Positions 52,692 to 60,229 of a DNA stretch of 61,468 nucleotides are shown here, one piece after another; the first letter of the stretch is position 1; each line of letters opens with the position of its first letter. The stretch covers positions 1 to 61,468 of the forward strand of contig JBQTJW010000010.1 of the NCBI GenBank assembly GCA_052386745.1, written 5' to 3'. Under the pieces are notes generated by a model, which made no database searches, was not told the origin of the DNA, and saw only the letters and a list, made by a program, of their open reading frames with translations. The position numbers and the translations under genes are program-made. This stretch comes from Panacagrimonas sp052386745 (GTDB taxonomy: Bacteria > Pseudomonadota > Gammaproteobacteria > Nevskiales > Nevskiaceae).

Positions 52692-53900
52692 ATGCAGCAG
52701 CTTCCCGCCAAGGTCGCTGAATCGCTGGTCCAGCTCGTCACCGTCCAGCGCCACTCGGCGCACTTCGTCGTCGACGAGGCGCAGATCGTCGTGCGCTGCG
52801 GCGGGCAGCTCGCGCATTACGGCCTGGGGGATCTTGCATGCGGCCTTGCGGTCGCGGAGCAACTGCCGTTCATGGAAGGCATGCTGCCGCTGCCCGAAAC
52901 GCCGTTCCTGATGCGCTCGCTGGAGATGCCGAGCGGCCGCGTGGCGGACGTGCACTTCTTCGCCGAAGGCGAGTGGGTCTGGGTGGTCCTGATCGACATG
53001 ACCGCCGAGCACGACGAGACGCAGAAGCTCCAGCAGAAGGCCTACGACATGACCTTGCTGAGCGAGCGCGAGGCCAAGCTGATCGCGCAGCTCGAGGCGG
53101 CGAACGCCGAGCTGGTGCGCGCGCATCGCGAGCTGGCCGAGTCGCGCGAGGCGCTGCTGCTGACCCACAACCGGCTGCGCGCCGAGCTGCACGAGGCCGA
53201 GCGCTACGTCCGCGCCTGCCTGCCGGCGCCGATCCGCGAACCGTTCGCGGTCGACTGGCTGTTCGTGCCGACGGCCGAGCTCGGCGGCGATTCGTTCGGC
53301 TATCACTGGCTCGACGACACCCACTTCGCCTTTTACCTGCTGGACGTCTGCGGCCACGGTATCGGCGCCGCCCTGCTGTCCGTCGCCGCCAACCAGACCC
53401 TGCGCGTCCAGGCGCTGCCGGGCGTGGATTTCCGCGAGCCGGACGCCGTGCTCGACGCGCTGAACCAGGTCTACCAGATGGACCGGCACAACGAGCTGTT
53501 CTTCACGCTCTGGTATGGCGTCTACGAGCCGGGCTGCGGCCGGCTGCGCTACGCCTCCGCCGGCCATCCGGCGCCGGTGCTGGTCCAGGGTCCGGCGGCC
53601 GGCCCGGTCGAGGCGCGCAGCTTGCCGGCGAAGGGGCCAGCGCTGGGAATCCTGCCGTTCGCCAGGTACCAGAGCCAGACCTGCAGCATCGTCCGGCCGT
53701 CGCGGTTGTTCCTGTTCAGCGACGGCGTGTTCGAGATCGCCCGGCCCGACGGCACGATGCTCGACACCCCGGCCTTCCAGCGCGCGCTGGTCTCGCCGGA
53801 GGTGTCGCACTCGCTCGATGACCTGCTCGCGTTTGCGCGGCACACACGCGGCGCCGACACGCTGGAGGACGATTTCTCGATCATCAAGATCGAGCTTTGA
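52692..53900 (+). CDS. PAS-like / SpoIIE-type PP2C phosphatase
   Basis: The 402-residue protein has a PAS-like sensor part (about 20-105; HFVVDEAQIVVRCGGQL), a coiled linker (115-175), and a PPM-type phosphatase domain. Metal-binding acids are seen in LGGDSFGYHW (near 200), LDVCGHGIGAAL (near 218), LFSDGVFEI (near 342) and the C-terminal DDFSIIKIEL, so it should be active. It likely dephosphorylates the STAS protein encoded upstream, switching the RsbW-like partner. It starts nine bases after the GTPase stop and ends the signalling cluster. Confidence 0.92.
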   Translation: MQQLPAKVAESLVQLVTVQRHSAHFVVDEAQIVVRCGGQLAHYGLGDLACGLAVAEQLPFMEGMLPLPETPFLMRSLEMPSGRVADVHFFAEGEWVWVVLIDMTAEHDETQKLQQKAYDMTLLSEREAKLIAQLEAANAELVRAHRELAESREALLLTHNRLRAELHEAERYVRACLPAPIREPFAVDWLFVPTAELGGDSFGYHWLDDTHFAFYLLDVCGHGIGAALLSVAANQTLRVQALPGVDFREPDAVLDALNQVYQMDRHNELFFTLWYGVYEPGCGRLRYASAGHPAPVLVQGPAAGPVEARSLPAKGPALGILPFARYQSQTCSIVRPSRLFLFSDGVFEIARPDGTMLDTPAFQRALVSPEVSHSLDDLLAFARHTRGADTLEDDFSIIKIEL

Positions 53901-53914
53901 ACCTAGAAAAGCAG

Positions 53915-54034
53915 TTCAACGCAAAGGCGCAAAGGATTTTCTGACAACACCTTCTCACCCGTCGGGTGAGCTTTCCCAGTGGATGTTCTTTGCGTCCTTT
54001 GCCTCATCTTCATCCTTTGCGCCTTTGCGTTGAA
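53915..54034. repeat. 120-bp element with perfect 23-bp inverted ends
   Basis: The 23 bases at 53915-53937, containing CAACGCAAAGGCGCAAAGGA, are the exact reverse complement of 54012-54034. A hairpin CTCACCC-GTC-GGGTGAG (53954-53970) lies inside. The CGCAAAGGCGCAAAGG core is of the kind dispersed in many proteobacterial genomes. It separates two convergent genes and may also terminate transcription from both. Confidence 0.85.
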
Positions 54035-54049
54035 AGCCTTTCGGGTCGC

Positions 54050-55729
54050 TCAACTGCGGCCGATGTCCGGATCCACCGCGCCGGTCGCCATCCTGCCTCC
54101 CGCAATGCGCGGCTTCGCGTTTCCCCCAAGCAGCAGCGCGTAGCGGTGAACCAGCCACACCGCGCGCTCGAACAGCGCCGTGGCCGCGTACAGCAAGCTG
54201 TGCTGTGCGGCCGTCAGGTGGATTTCGCCGGCGACCCGGTGGCGCAGGGCATCCATGGCCTTCGAGCGGTCGCCGCTCACCGTCACCAGCAGTTCGACGT
54301 CGGCGGCATCGCCATCGTTGGCGTGAGCTTGCGCGGCGTCGGCCGCGGTCAGCAGCAGGAAGTGCTCGCTTTCGATCAACGCCATCAGCAGCGCGCGCAG
54401 GCGTTCGTTCGCGGCGCCGCCGCTCCCGAGGCTGCGCCAGGGACCGCCGAGCTGTTCGCCGACGGTGGCGACCAGTTCGTTCAGGATCTGGTTGCACTTC
54501 TCCAGTTCCACCACCGCGAGCGTCAGCTCGCGCGAGGTCGTGGCGTCCAGCAGCTCGGTGAGGAAAACGTCGCAGCGCAGGACCAGGCTGCGGCTCGCCT
54601 CGAGCAGAGGCGCAGGGTCGCGGGGCGGTCCCGCTTCCGGGCGCGCCATGTCCAGAAGCTCGGGAAGATGACCGAAGATGCGCGCCTGCTCGCGACGCGC
54701 GAGATCGATCGCCGTCTGCGGTTCCTCCACCGCCTGGTCGTAAAGGTAGCGGGGAAGTGACAGCCGCTCCTCTTCGTCTTGCGGCGCGGCCCGCGCCGCC
54801 AGTGCCAGCGCGGACCTGTTCAGCAGGGACAGCGCCAGCGCCGAAACCACCTGGAGCAGCAGATACAACAGCGCGACCGCGCGCTCCGGCGCCGCCGCCG
54901 CTGCCGCGTGCAAGGCCTCGGCTCCCGGCGACCCGACGACCAGAGCGGCGATGTAGACCGGCAGCAGCAGGGCCACGCCGGCCGACTTCGCCATCACCTG
55001 GACCAGTGCAACCTGCCGGCCGCTGCCCTTCAGGCTCGCCGAAAAAAGCCATACGCTGAGTCCCGATCCGATGCTGGCGCCGAACACGATCATTGCTGTC
55101 TGGTCGACGCTGAGGAGGCCGGCGGCGGTCAGGGTCACCGCCACCACCGAGACGGTGGCCGAACTCTGTGCCACGACGGTGAATGCGGCACCGGCGACGA
55201 AGGCCATCGGCAGCCAGACGGCCGCAGACGTCAACGCCTCGGCCACCTCGGGCAGATCGCGAAGCTGCGTGCCGCTTTCCTTGATCAGCGCGATGCCGAG
55301 AAACAGCAAAGCGATACCGAGTGCGGAACCCAGCGGGTGGCGCCAGCGCGGCGAGCGATCGAGATTGAGAAAAAACCCCAATCCGGTTGCCGCGATCATG
55401 TACAGCACGACCAGGCGCAGATCGTGGACGGCGAGCAGCACCAGCGCGGAGGTTCCGACGTTGCTCCACACCACCAGTTGCACCGCGCGGGGGAGCCGGA
55501 GCACGCCGGCCGAGGTCAGGCTGACGGCCACGAAGGTGATGGCGCTGCTGCTCTGCGTCAGCGCGCCCGACAGGATCCCGACGCAGGCGGCGCGAAACGG
55601 GCTGTCGGTGGTTCGCGCAACGACGCGCCGGAACCAGGGGCCGCTGAGTTCCTTCAGGTTGTTGCCGATCAACCGGACACCGATGAAGAAAAGGCCGAGC
55701 CCGGCCGAGATGTCTGCCAAGGTTTCCAT
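54050..55729 (-). CDS. Na/Pi cotransporter family protein (PhoU-like C terminus)
   Basis: The 559-residue protein resembles NptA/YjbB-type sodium:phosphate symporters. The two inverted-repeat QSS motifs are seen in GALTQSSSAITFVAVSLTSAG near 60 and VVAQSSATVSVVAVTLTAAG near 185, with eight to nine membrane segments to about 320. The C-terminal 200 residues are helical and resemble PhoU. It is convergent with the phosphatase gene and not part of the signalling operon. Phosphate export or uptake is inferred from the family. Confidence 0.88.
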   Translation of the reverse strand: METLADISAGLGLFFIGVRLIGNNLKELSGPWFRRVVARTTDSPFRAACVGILSGALTQSSSAITFVAVSLTSAGVLRLPRAVQLVVWSNVGTSALVLLAVHDLRLVVLYMIAATGLGFFLNLDRSPRWRHPLGSALGIALLFLGIALIKESGTQLRDLPEVAEALTSAAVWLPMAFVAGAAFTVVAQSSATVSVVAVTLTAAGLLSVDQTAMIVFGASIGSGLSVWLFSASLKGSGRQVALVQVMAKSAGVALLLPVYIAALVVGSPGAEALHAAAAAAPERAVALLYLLLQVVSALALSLLNRSALALAARAAPQDEEERLSLPRYLYDQAVEEPQTAIDLARREQARIFGHLPELLDMARPEAGPPRDPAPLLEASRSLVLRCDVFLTELLDATTSRELTLAVVELEKCNQILNELVATVGEQLGGPWRSLGSGGAANERLRALLMALIESEHFLLLTAADAAQAHANDGDAADVELLVTVSGDRSKAMDALRHRVAGEIHLTAAQHSLLYAATALFERAVWLVHRYALLLGGNAKPRIAGGRMATGAVDPDIGRS

Positions 55730-56008
55730 GGGGCCCGGCTGATCAAGCGCGGACGCGCTGCGCCGCTAAGGCCCGGTTTCGCGGTGGCACACGGCGATCG
55801 CGACGATGCCTTCTTTCACGCGAAGATCGATTCGAACTTCCGTCCGGCGTTCGATGGAAATGCATCGGCGCACTCCGTGAAAATCTCTGAGCGAATCTCG
55901 CGCCGACATGGGCGATCGTCGCCCGATTCTATCGGCGAACGGCGCGGCCGCGTCCGGCGAGCCAGCGTCGGGTGTCTCGGGGCGCGACGCCCGCATCCGC
56001 CACGAGGC

Positions 56009-56362
56009 TTACGCCGCGGGGTGCGAAGACAGACGCGCGCGGACCTCCTCGACGGACGCACAGAATGTGAAGAGCTTGTCCAGTCCCGTCAGTTCGAATA
56101 CTTCGCGGACGTTCGCCCGCATCGAATGGAACAGGATCGGCCCGCTGTGCACGCGGGCGCGCTTGGCGGCACGGAGAAAGACGCGCAGGCCGGCGCTGCT
56201 GACATGGTCGACCTCGGCCATCTCGAAAACGATCTGTCCGTCGCCCGCCTCGATCGCCGGCATCACGCTTCTCTCGAACTCCGGCGCGTGCACGGAATCG
56301 ATCCGTCCCGCGACGCGGATCCAGAGGGCGCCCCCTCGCTGCTCGGCACTTGCATTCATCAT
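56009..56362 (-). CDS. Second STAS-domain anti-sigma factor antagonist
   Basis: The 117-residue protein has the STAS fold with the acceptor segment VDHVSSAGLRVFL near 60, in which two serines lie at the expected place. The starts at 56362 and 56359 are adjacent ATG codons; the frame extends further upstream, to 56518 and 56626, but without family homology and across a copied phosphatase fragment on the other strand. No strong ribosome site is seen. It is unlinked in strand from the main cluster and might be another input to the same RsbW-like kinase. The 280 bases between it and the Na/Pi gene hold no supported gene. Confidence 0.85.
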   Translation of the reverse strand: MMNASAEQRGGALWIRVAGRIDSVHAPEFERSVMPAIEAGDGQIVFEMAEVDHVSSAGLRVFLRAAKRARVHSGPILFHSMRANVREVFELTGLDKLFTFCASVEEVRARLSSHPAA

Positions 56363-56477
56363 CGCGGGCGTGATTCGCGTGCCTGACTTAAACGGCCGCG
56401 AGTCTTGCAGATCCGCGCAGGCTGATCCAGCCGGATCCCCTTCAAGTGACGCGTGAGCCTGAAGGGCCAGGGAGATC

Positions 56478-56507
56478 GCCGACCCGCTGGAGGACGATTT
56501 CTCGATC
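56478..56507 (+). pseudogene. Copy of the 3' end of a SpoIIE-type phosphatase gene
   Basis: Thirty bases match 53853-53882, the end of the phosphatase gene, at 29 positions. In the same frame they read ADPLEDDFSIVKF, the standard C terminus of such phosphatases, but an in-frame TGA ends the frame on the left at 56460-56462 and no gene body is present. It is a remnant of a duplicated or lost second phosphatase gene beside the second STAS gene. The rest of the 334-base gap to 56697 holds the shared promoter-like element and nothing else I can support. Confidence 0.6.
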
Positions 56508-56643
56508 GTGAAATTCATAGCCGTAAATCGGGTCTCGATCCCGCCCCTGCCAGCCGACCCGCGCCGCCTGCAAGAAAACGCAGGAAATGCAAGAAAACCG
56601 CGTTGCGCCTGCAAGGTTTGAAACAAGAATTAAGTAGGAATAA

Positions 56644-56666
56644 CAGTTCCTTGAGCGCATCTTGCG
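56644..56666 (+). promoter_or_regulatory. Shared 23-bp element, copy 2
   Basis: This copy matches 19 of 23 bases of the element at 48569-48591 (both start CAGTTCCT and end ATCTTGCG) and lies 31 bases before the FG-GAP gene, at a distance suited to a promoter. AAGGGGAAG follows as a ribosome site. Confidence 0.5.
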
Positions 56667-56696
56667 GGACAGGATTTTCGTTCAAGGGGAAGTGCG

Positions 56697-59600
56697 ATGA
56701 CGAACACGTTCGAGAGAGCTTGCGGTCCTGGTCGGAGCATCCAAAACCCGCGACCGCTGACTCGCCGAGGGTGGCGGGCCTGCGCACTGGGCCTGCTGCT
56801 TGGCCTGGGCCTGGGCTCCAACGCGCTGGCCGCCGATCCGGCCATCAGTATCGGCAACGGCTCCATCGCTGAAGGCAACTCCGGGACCACCACGCTCAAC
56901 CTGCCGGTCACGCGCAGCGGAGACCTCGGCGGCAATATCGGGCTGGAGTTCCGGACCGACGAGAGTCCCAGCAACCCTGCCACCGCGGGCACCGATTACG
57001 TGGCCGTGACGGCGGGCGCCGCGGTGCTGCCCGCCGGCGCCGGCAGCGTGAATCTGCCCGTCGCCGTCAACGGCGACACCGCCGTCGAGCCCGACGAACA
57101 GTTCCTGGTGCATCTGCTTTCGGCGACCAACGCCGGGCCGACGCCGGACTTTGGTGGCGCGACGAATTTGAGCGCGGGCAGCCGTCCGCGCTCCGTCGCC
57201 GTCGCCGATCTCGACGGCGACGGCCGGCTCGATCTGGCGATCGCCAACGGCAGCAGCAACAACGTCTCGGTGCGGCTCAACACCACCGCGCCGGGCGACG
57301 CCAACGCCAGCTATGCCGACGCGGTGAACTTCCCTGCGGGCAGCTTTCCGTTCTCCGTCGCCGTGGGCGACATCAACGGCGACGGCCGGCCGGACCTGGC
57401 GGTGGCGAACCAGGACAGCAACAATGTCGTCTCGGTTTTGCTCAACACCACGGTGCCGGGCCAGCCCCTCAGCTACGCCGGACCGGCGAGCTTCGGCGCG
57501 GGCAACCTTCCGTCCTCCATTGCCGTGGGCGACCTCAACGGCGATGGCCGGCCGGACCTGGCGGCGACGAACTTCTTCGGCAACAACGTCTCGGTGCTGC
57601 TCAACACCGCCGCGCCGGGCGCGCCCCTCGGTTACGCCGCCGCGGCGAACTTCGCCGCGGGCACCGGTCCGAACGCCATCGCCATCGGCGACCTCAACGG
57701 CGACGGCCGGCCGGACCTGGCGGTGGCGAACCGCGGCATCGAGGGCGGCAGCGGCGGCAGCGTCTCGGTGCTGCTCAACACCGCCGCGCCGGGCGCGGCC
57801 ATCAATTACGCCGCACCGGCCAATTTGTCCGCGGGCAGCAGTCCGCGCTCCGTCGCCGTGGGCGACGTCAACGGCGACGGCCGGCCGGACCTGGCGGTGG
57901 CCAATCAGGACAGCAACAACGTCTCGGTGCTGCTTAACAGCACTTTGCCGGGCGAGACCCTCCCCAGCTACGCCGCCGCGGTGAACTTCGCCACGGGCGC
58001 CGTTCCGGTCTCCGTCGCCCTGAGCGACGTCAACGACGACGGCCGGCCCGACCTGGCCGTGGCGAACAACGCCGGCGCCAACGTCTCGGTGCTGCTCAAC
58101 ACCACCGCGCCGGGCGCGGTCAGCCCCCGCTACGCCACCGCGGCGAACTTCGCTGCGGGCACCGGTCCGTTCTCCGTCGCCGTGGGCGACGTCAATGGCG
58201 ACGGCCGGCCCGACCTGGCGCTGGCAAACAGCGTCAGCGACAACGTCTCGGTGCTGCTCAACACCACCATCGTCGGTGTCGCCAGCGCCAACTACGCCGC
58301 CGCGGCGAGCTTCGGCGCGAGTGTTGGTCCGCGCTCCATCGCCGTGGCCGACTTCAACGGCGACGGCCGGCCCGACCTGGCGCTGGCAAATTACCGCAGC
58401 GCCAGCGTCTCGGTGCTGCTGAATACCGCCGCGCCGGGTGCGGCCAACCCCAGCTACGCCGCTGCAGCGAACATCCCCACGGGCGCCGGTCCACAGTCCG
58501 TCGCCGTGGGCGACGTCAATGGCGACGGCCGGCCGGACCTGACGGTCGCGAACCTGGATGCAAGCTACGTCTCGGTGTTGCTCAACACCACCGCTGCGGG
58601 GGACGGCGCCCCCACCTACGCCGCTGCGGTCAACCTCACTGCAGGCAACCGTACGAGCTCCGTCGCCGTGGGCGACGTCAATGGCGACGGCCGGCCAGAC
58701 CTGGCGGTCGCGAACGCGAACAGCAATAACGTCTCGGTGCTGCTCAACACGGCCGGGCCGGGCGATCCGCTCAGCTACGCCGACGCGGTGCACTTCGCCG
58801 TGGGTAACGCTCCGATCGCCGTCGCCATCGCCGATGTCAACGGCGACGGACGGCCAGACCTGGCGACGGCGAACTTCTCCGGCAACAACGTCTCGGTGCT
58901 GCTCAACATGACCGACCCGGGTGCGACCGCCCCCGTTTACGCCATCGCGAGCAGCTTCCCCGTCGGTTTCAGTCCGGCCTCCGTCGCCATCGGCGACGTC
59001 AACGGCGATGGCCGGCCAGACCTGGCGACGGCGAACGCCAACACGAGCAATGTCTCGGTGCTGCTCAACAGCACCGCGCCGGGCGACGCCAGCCTCGGCT
59101 ATGCGGCCGCAGCGAACTTCGCCGTGGGCAACTTTCCGTACTCCGTGGCCATGGGCGACGTCAACGGCGATGGCCGGGCGGACCTCGCGGTCGCCATCGC
59201 CGGCAACGCCAACGTGTCGGTGCTGCTCAACACCACGGCGCCGGGCGACATCAGCCCCAGCTACACCAACGCGATGAATTTTCCGGCCGGTGACAATCCG
59301 CGCGCCGTCGCCATGGGCGACGTCAACGGCGACGGCCGGGTGGACCTGGCGGTAGCAAACTTCGCGAGCGACGACGTCTCGGTGCTGCTCAATCAGCTCT
59401 ACTCGGTGAGCATCGGCACCAACGAGGGCGCGGGCACCATCCTCAACGACGACCGCAGCCTGCCCACGGTCGCCTTCACCCAATCCAGCCGCACGGTGCC
59501 CGAGAGCGCGGGCGCGCTCAGCTTTACCGTACGGCTTTCCAGCGCCAGCGGGCAGACGGTCAGCGTGCCGTTCAGCGCATCCGGCAGCGCCAGCGCGGCC

Positions 59601-60158
59601 GACTACTCCGGCCTGACCGCCTCGCCGCTCAGCTTTGCGCCGGGGATCACTGAAAAGACCCTCGCGCTGACCATCACCGACGACGCGATCGAGGAAGACG
59701 ACGAAACCCTGGTGCTGACGCTCGGTACTCCAACCAACGCCATGCTTGGCAGCCCCGCCGCGTTGAGCTTGACGATCCAGGACAACGACAGTTGCAAGGG
59801 TCTGACCCCGACCCAGGGCTGCACCGTCAACGGCGTGGCCAACCAGCTCTGCGTAGGCACCGCGGGCAACGACAGCATCATCGTCGCCGGCAATGGCCGC
59901 AGCGTGGTCCTGGGAGGAGACGGCAACGACACCCTCATGGGCGGCAACGGCGACGATCTGCTCTGTGGCGGACGCGGCAACGACACCTTGCGCGGCAACC
60001 GCGGCAACGACCGGCTGCTGGGCTCGGTCGGCGGCGACAGTCTGTTCGGCGACGACGGCAACGACGCCCTCGACGGCGGCCTCGGCAGCGACAGCGCCGA
60101 TGGCGGCAAGGGCACAGACACCTGTACCGCCGAGACCCGCACGGGCTGCGAACAGTAA
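56697..60158 (+). CDS. Secreted Calx-beta / FG-GAP repeat / RTX protein
   Basis: The 1153-residue protein has a long signal peptide (hydrophobic core ACALGLLLGLGLGSNALA, cut near residue 43). A Calx-beta domain begins at about 46 (SIGNGSIAEGNSG) but stops near residue 145 at LLSATNA. Fourteen FG-GAP repeats of about 54 residues follow (165-900; core GDVNGDGRPDLAVAN). The expected end strand of the Calx-beta domain (SIGTNEGAGTILNDD) appears only after them. A complete second Calx-beta domain (920-1025) and RTX calcium-binding repeats (GGDGNDTLMGGNGDD, about 1070-1140) finish the protein. Fourteen repeats would build two seven-bladed propellers. It is likely a calcium-stabilised cell-surface or extracellular protein; ligand unknown. 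Confidence 0.88.
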   Translation: MTNTFERACGPGRSIQNPRPLTRRGWRACALGLLLGLGLGSNALAADPAISIGNGSIAEGNSGTTTLNLPVTRSGDLGGNIGLEFRTDESPSNPATAGTDYVAVTAGAAVLPAGAGSVNLPVAVNGDTAVEPDEQFLVHLLSATNAGPTPDFGGATNLSAGSRPRSVAVADLDGDGRLDLAIANGSSNNVSVRLNTTAPGDANASYADAVNFPAGSFPFSVAVGDINGDGRPDLAVANQDSNNVVSVLLNTTVPGQPLSYAGPASFGAGNLPSSIAVGDLNGDGRPDLAATNFFGNNVSVLLNTAAPGAPLGYAAAANFAAGTGPNAIAIGDLNGDGRPDLAVANRGIEGGSGGSVSVLLNTAAPGAAINYAAPANLSAGSSPRSVAVGDVNGDGRPDLAVANQDSNNVSVLLNSTLPGETLPSYAAAVNFATGAVPVSVALSDVNDDGRPDLAVANNAGANVSVLLNTTAPGAVSPRYATAANFAAGTGPFSVAVGDVNGDGRPDLALANSVSDNVSVLLNTTIVGVASANYAAAASFGASVGPRSIAVADFNGDGRPDLALANYRSASVSVLLNTAAPGAANPSYAAAANIPTGAGPQSVAVGDVNGDGRPDLTVANLDASYVSVLLNTTAAGDGAPTYAAAVNLTAGNRTSSVAVGDVNGDGRPDLAVANANSNNVSVLLNTAGPGDPLSYADAVHFAVGNAPIAVAIADVNGDGRPDLATANFSGNNVSVLLNMTDPGATAPVYAIASSFPVGFSPASVAIGDVNGDGRPDLATANANTSNVSVLLNSTAPGDASLGYAAAANFAVGNFPYSVAMGDVNGDGRADLAVAIAGNANVSVLLNTTAPGDISPSYTNAMNFPAGDNPRAVAMGDVNGDGRVDLAVANFASDDVSVLLNQLYSVSIGTNEGAGTILNDDRSLPTVAFTQSSRTVPESAGALSFTVRLSSASGQTVSVPFSASGSASAADYSGLTASPLSFAPGITEKTLALTITDDAIEEDDETLVLTLGTPTNAMLGSPAALSLTIQDNDSCKGLTPTQGCTVNGVANQLCVGTAGNDSIIVAGNGRSVVLGGDGNDTLMGGNGDDLLCGGRGNDTLRGNRGNDRLLGSVGGDSLFGDDGNDALDGGLGSDSADGGKGTDTCTAETRTGCEQ
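57192..59396 (+). repeat. Tandem array of 14 FG-GAP coding repeats
   Basis: The first units start at 57192, 57354 and 57516, an exact 162-base period, and later units keep near that spacing. The most conserved DNA core encodes GDVNGDGRPDL, followed by VSVLLNTTAPG. Conservation at the DNA level shows recent duplication or gene conversion; it is not a CRISPR because there are no unique spacers between short identical repeats. Confidence 0.9.
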
Positions 60159-60229
60159 ACCGGGATAGGGCGCCCGCAGGCGCGGGCGCACCGGAACCTC
60201 ACATGAACCACATCGTCAGGAGCGTATCC

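Noticed and set aside
55766..55996. 76-codon minus-strand frame between the second STAS gene and the Na/Pi symporter
   Set aside because: No domain, no ribosome site that I can see, and low-complexity Arg-rich content.
56363..56626. N-terminal extension of the second STAS protein
   Set aside because: It crosses the antisense of the copied phosphatase fragment and has no STAS homology; the shorter start gives the family length.
57192..59396. Regular repeats resembling a CRISPR array
   Set aside because: The period is 162 bases, the repeats are coding and diverged, and there are no unique spacers or cas genes.
56682..60191. 1169-codon minus-strand frame with regular repeats
   Set aside because: The periodicity is that of the FG-GAP array read backwards; the plus strand has a signal peptide and known domains.
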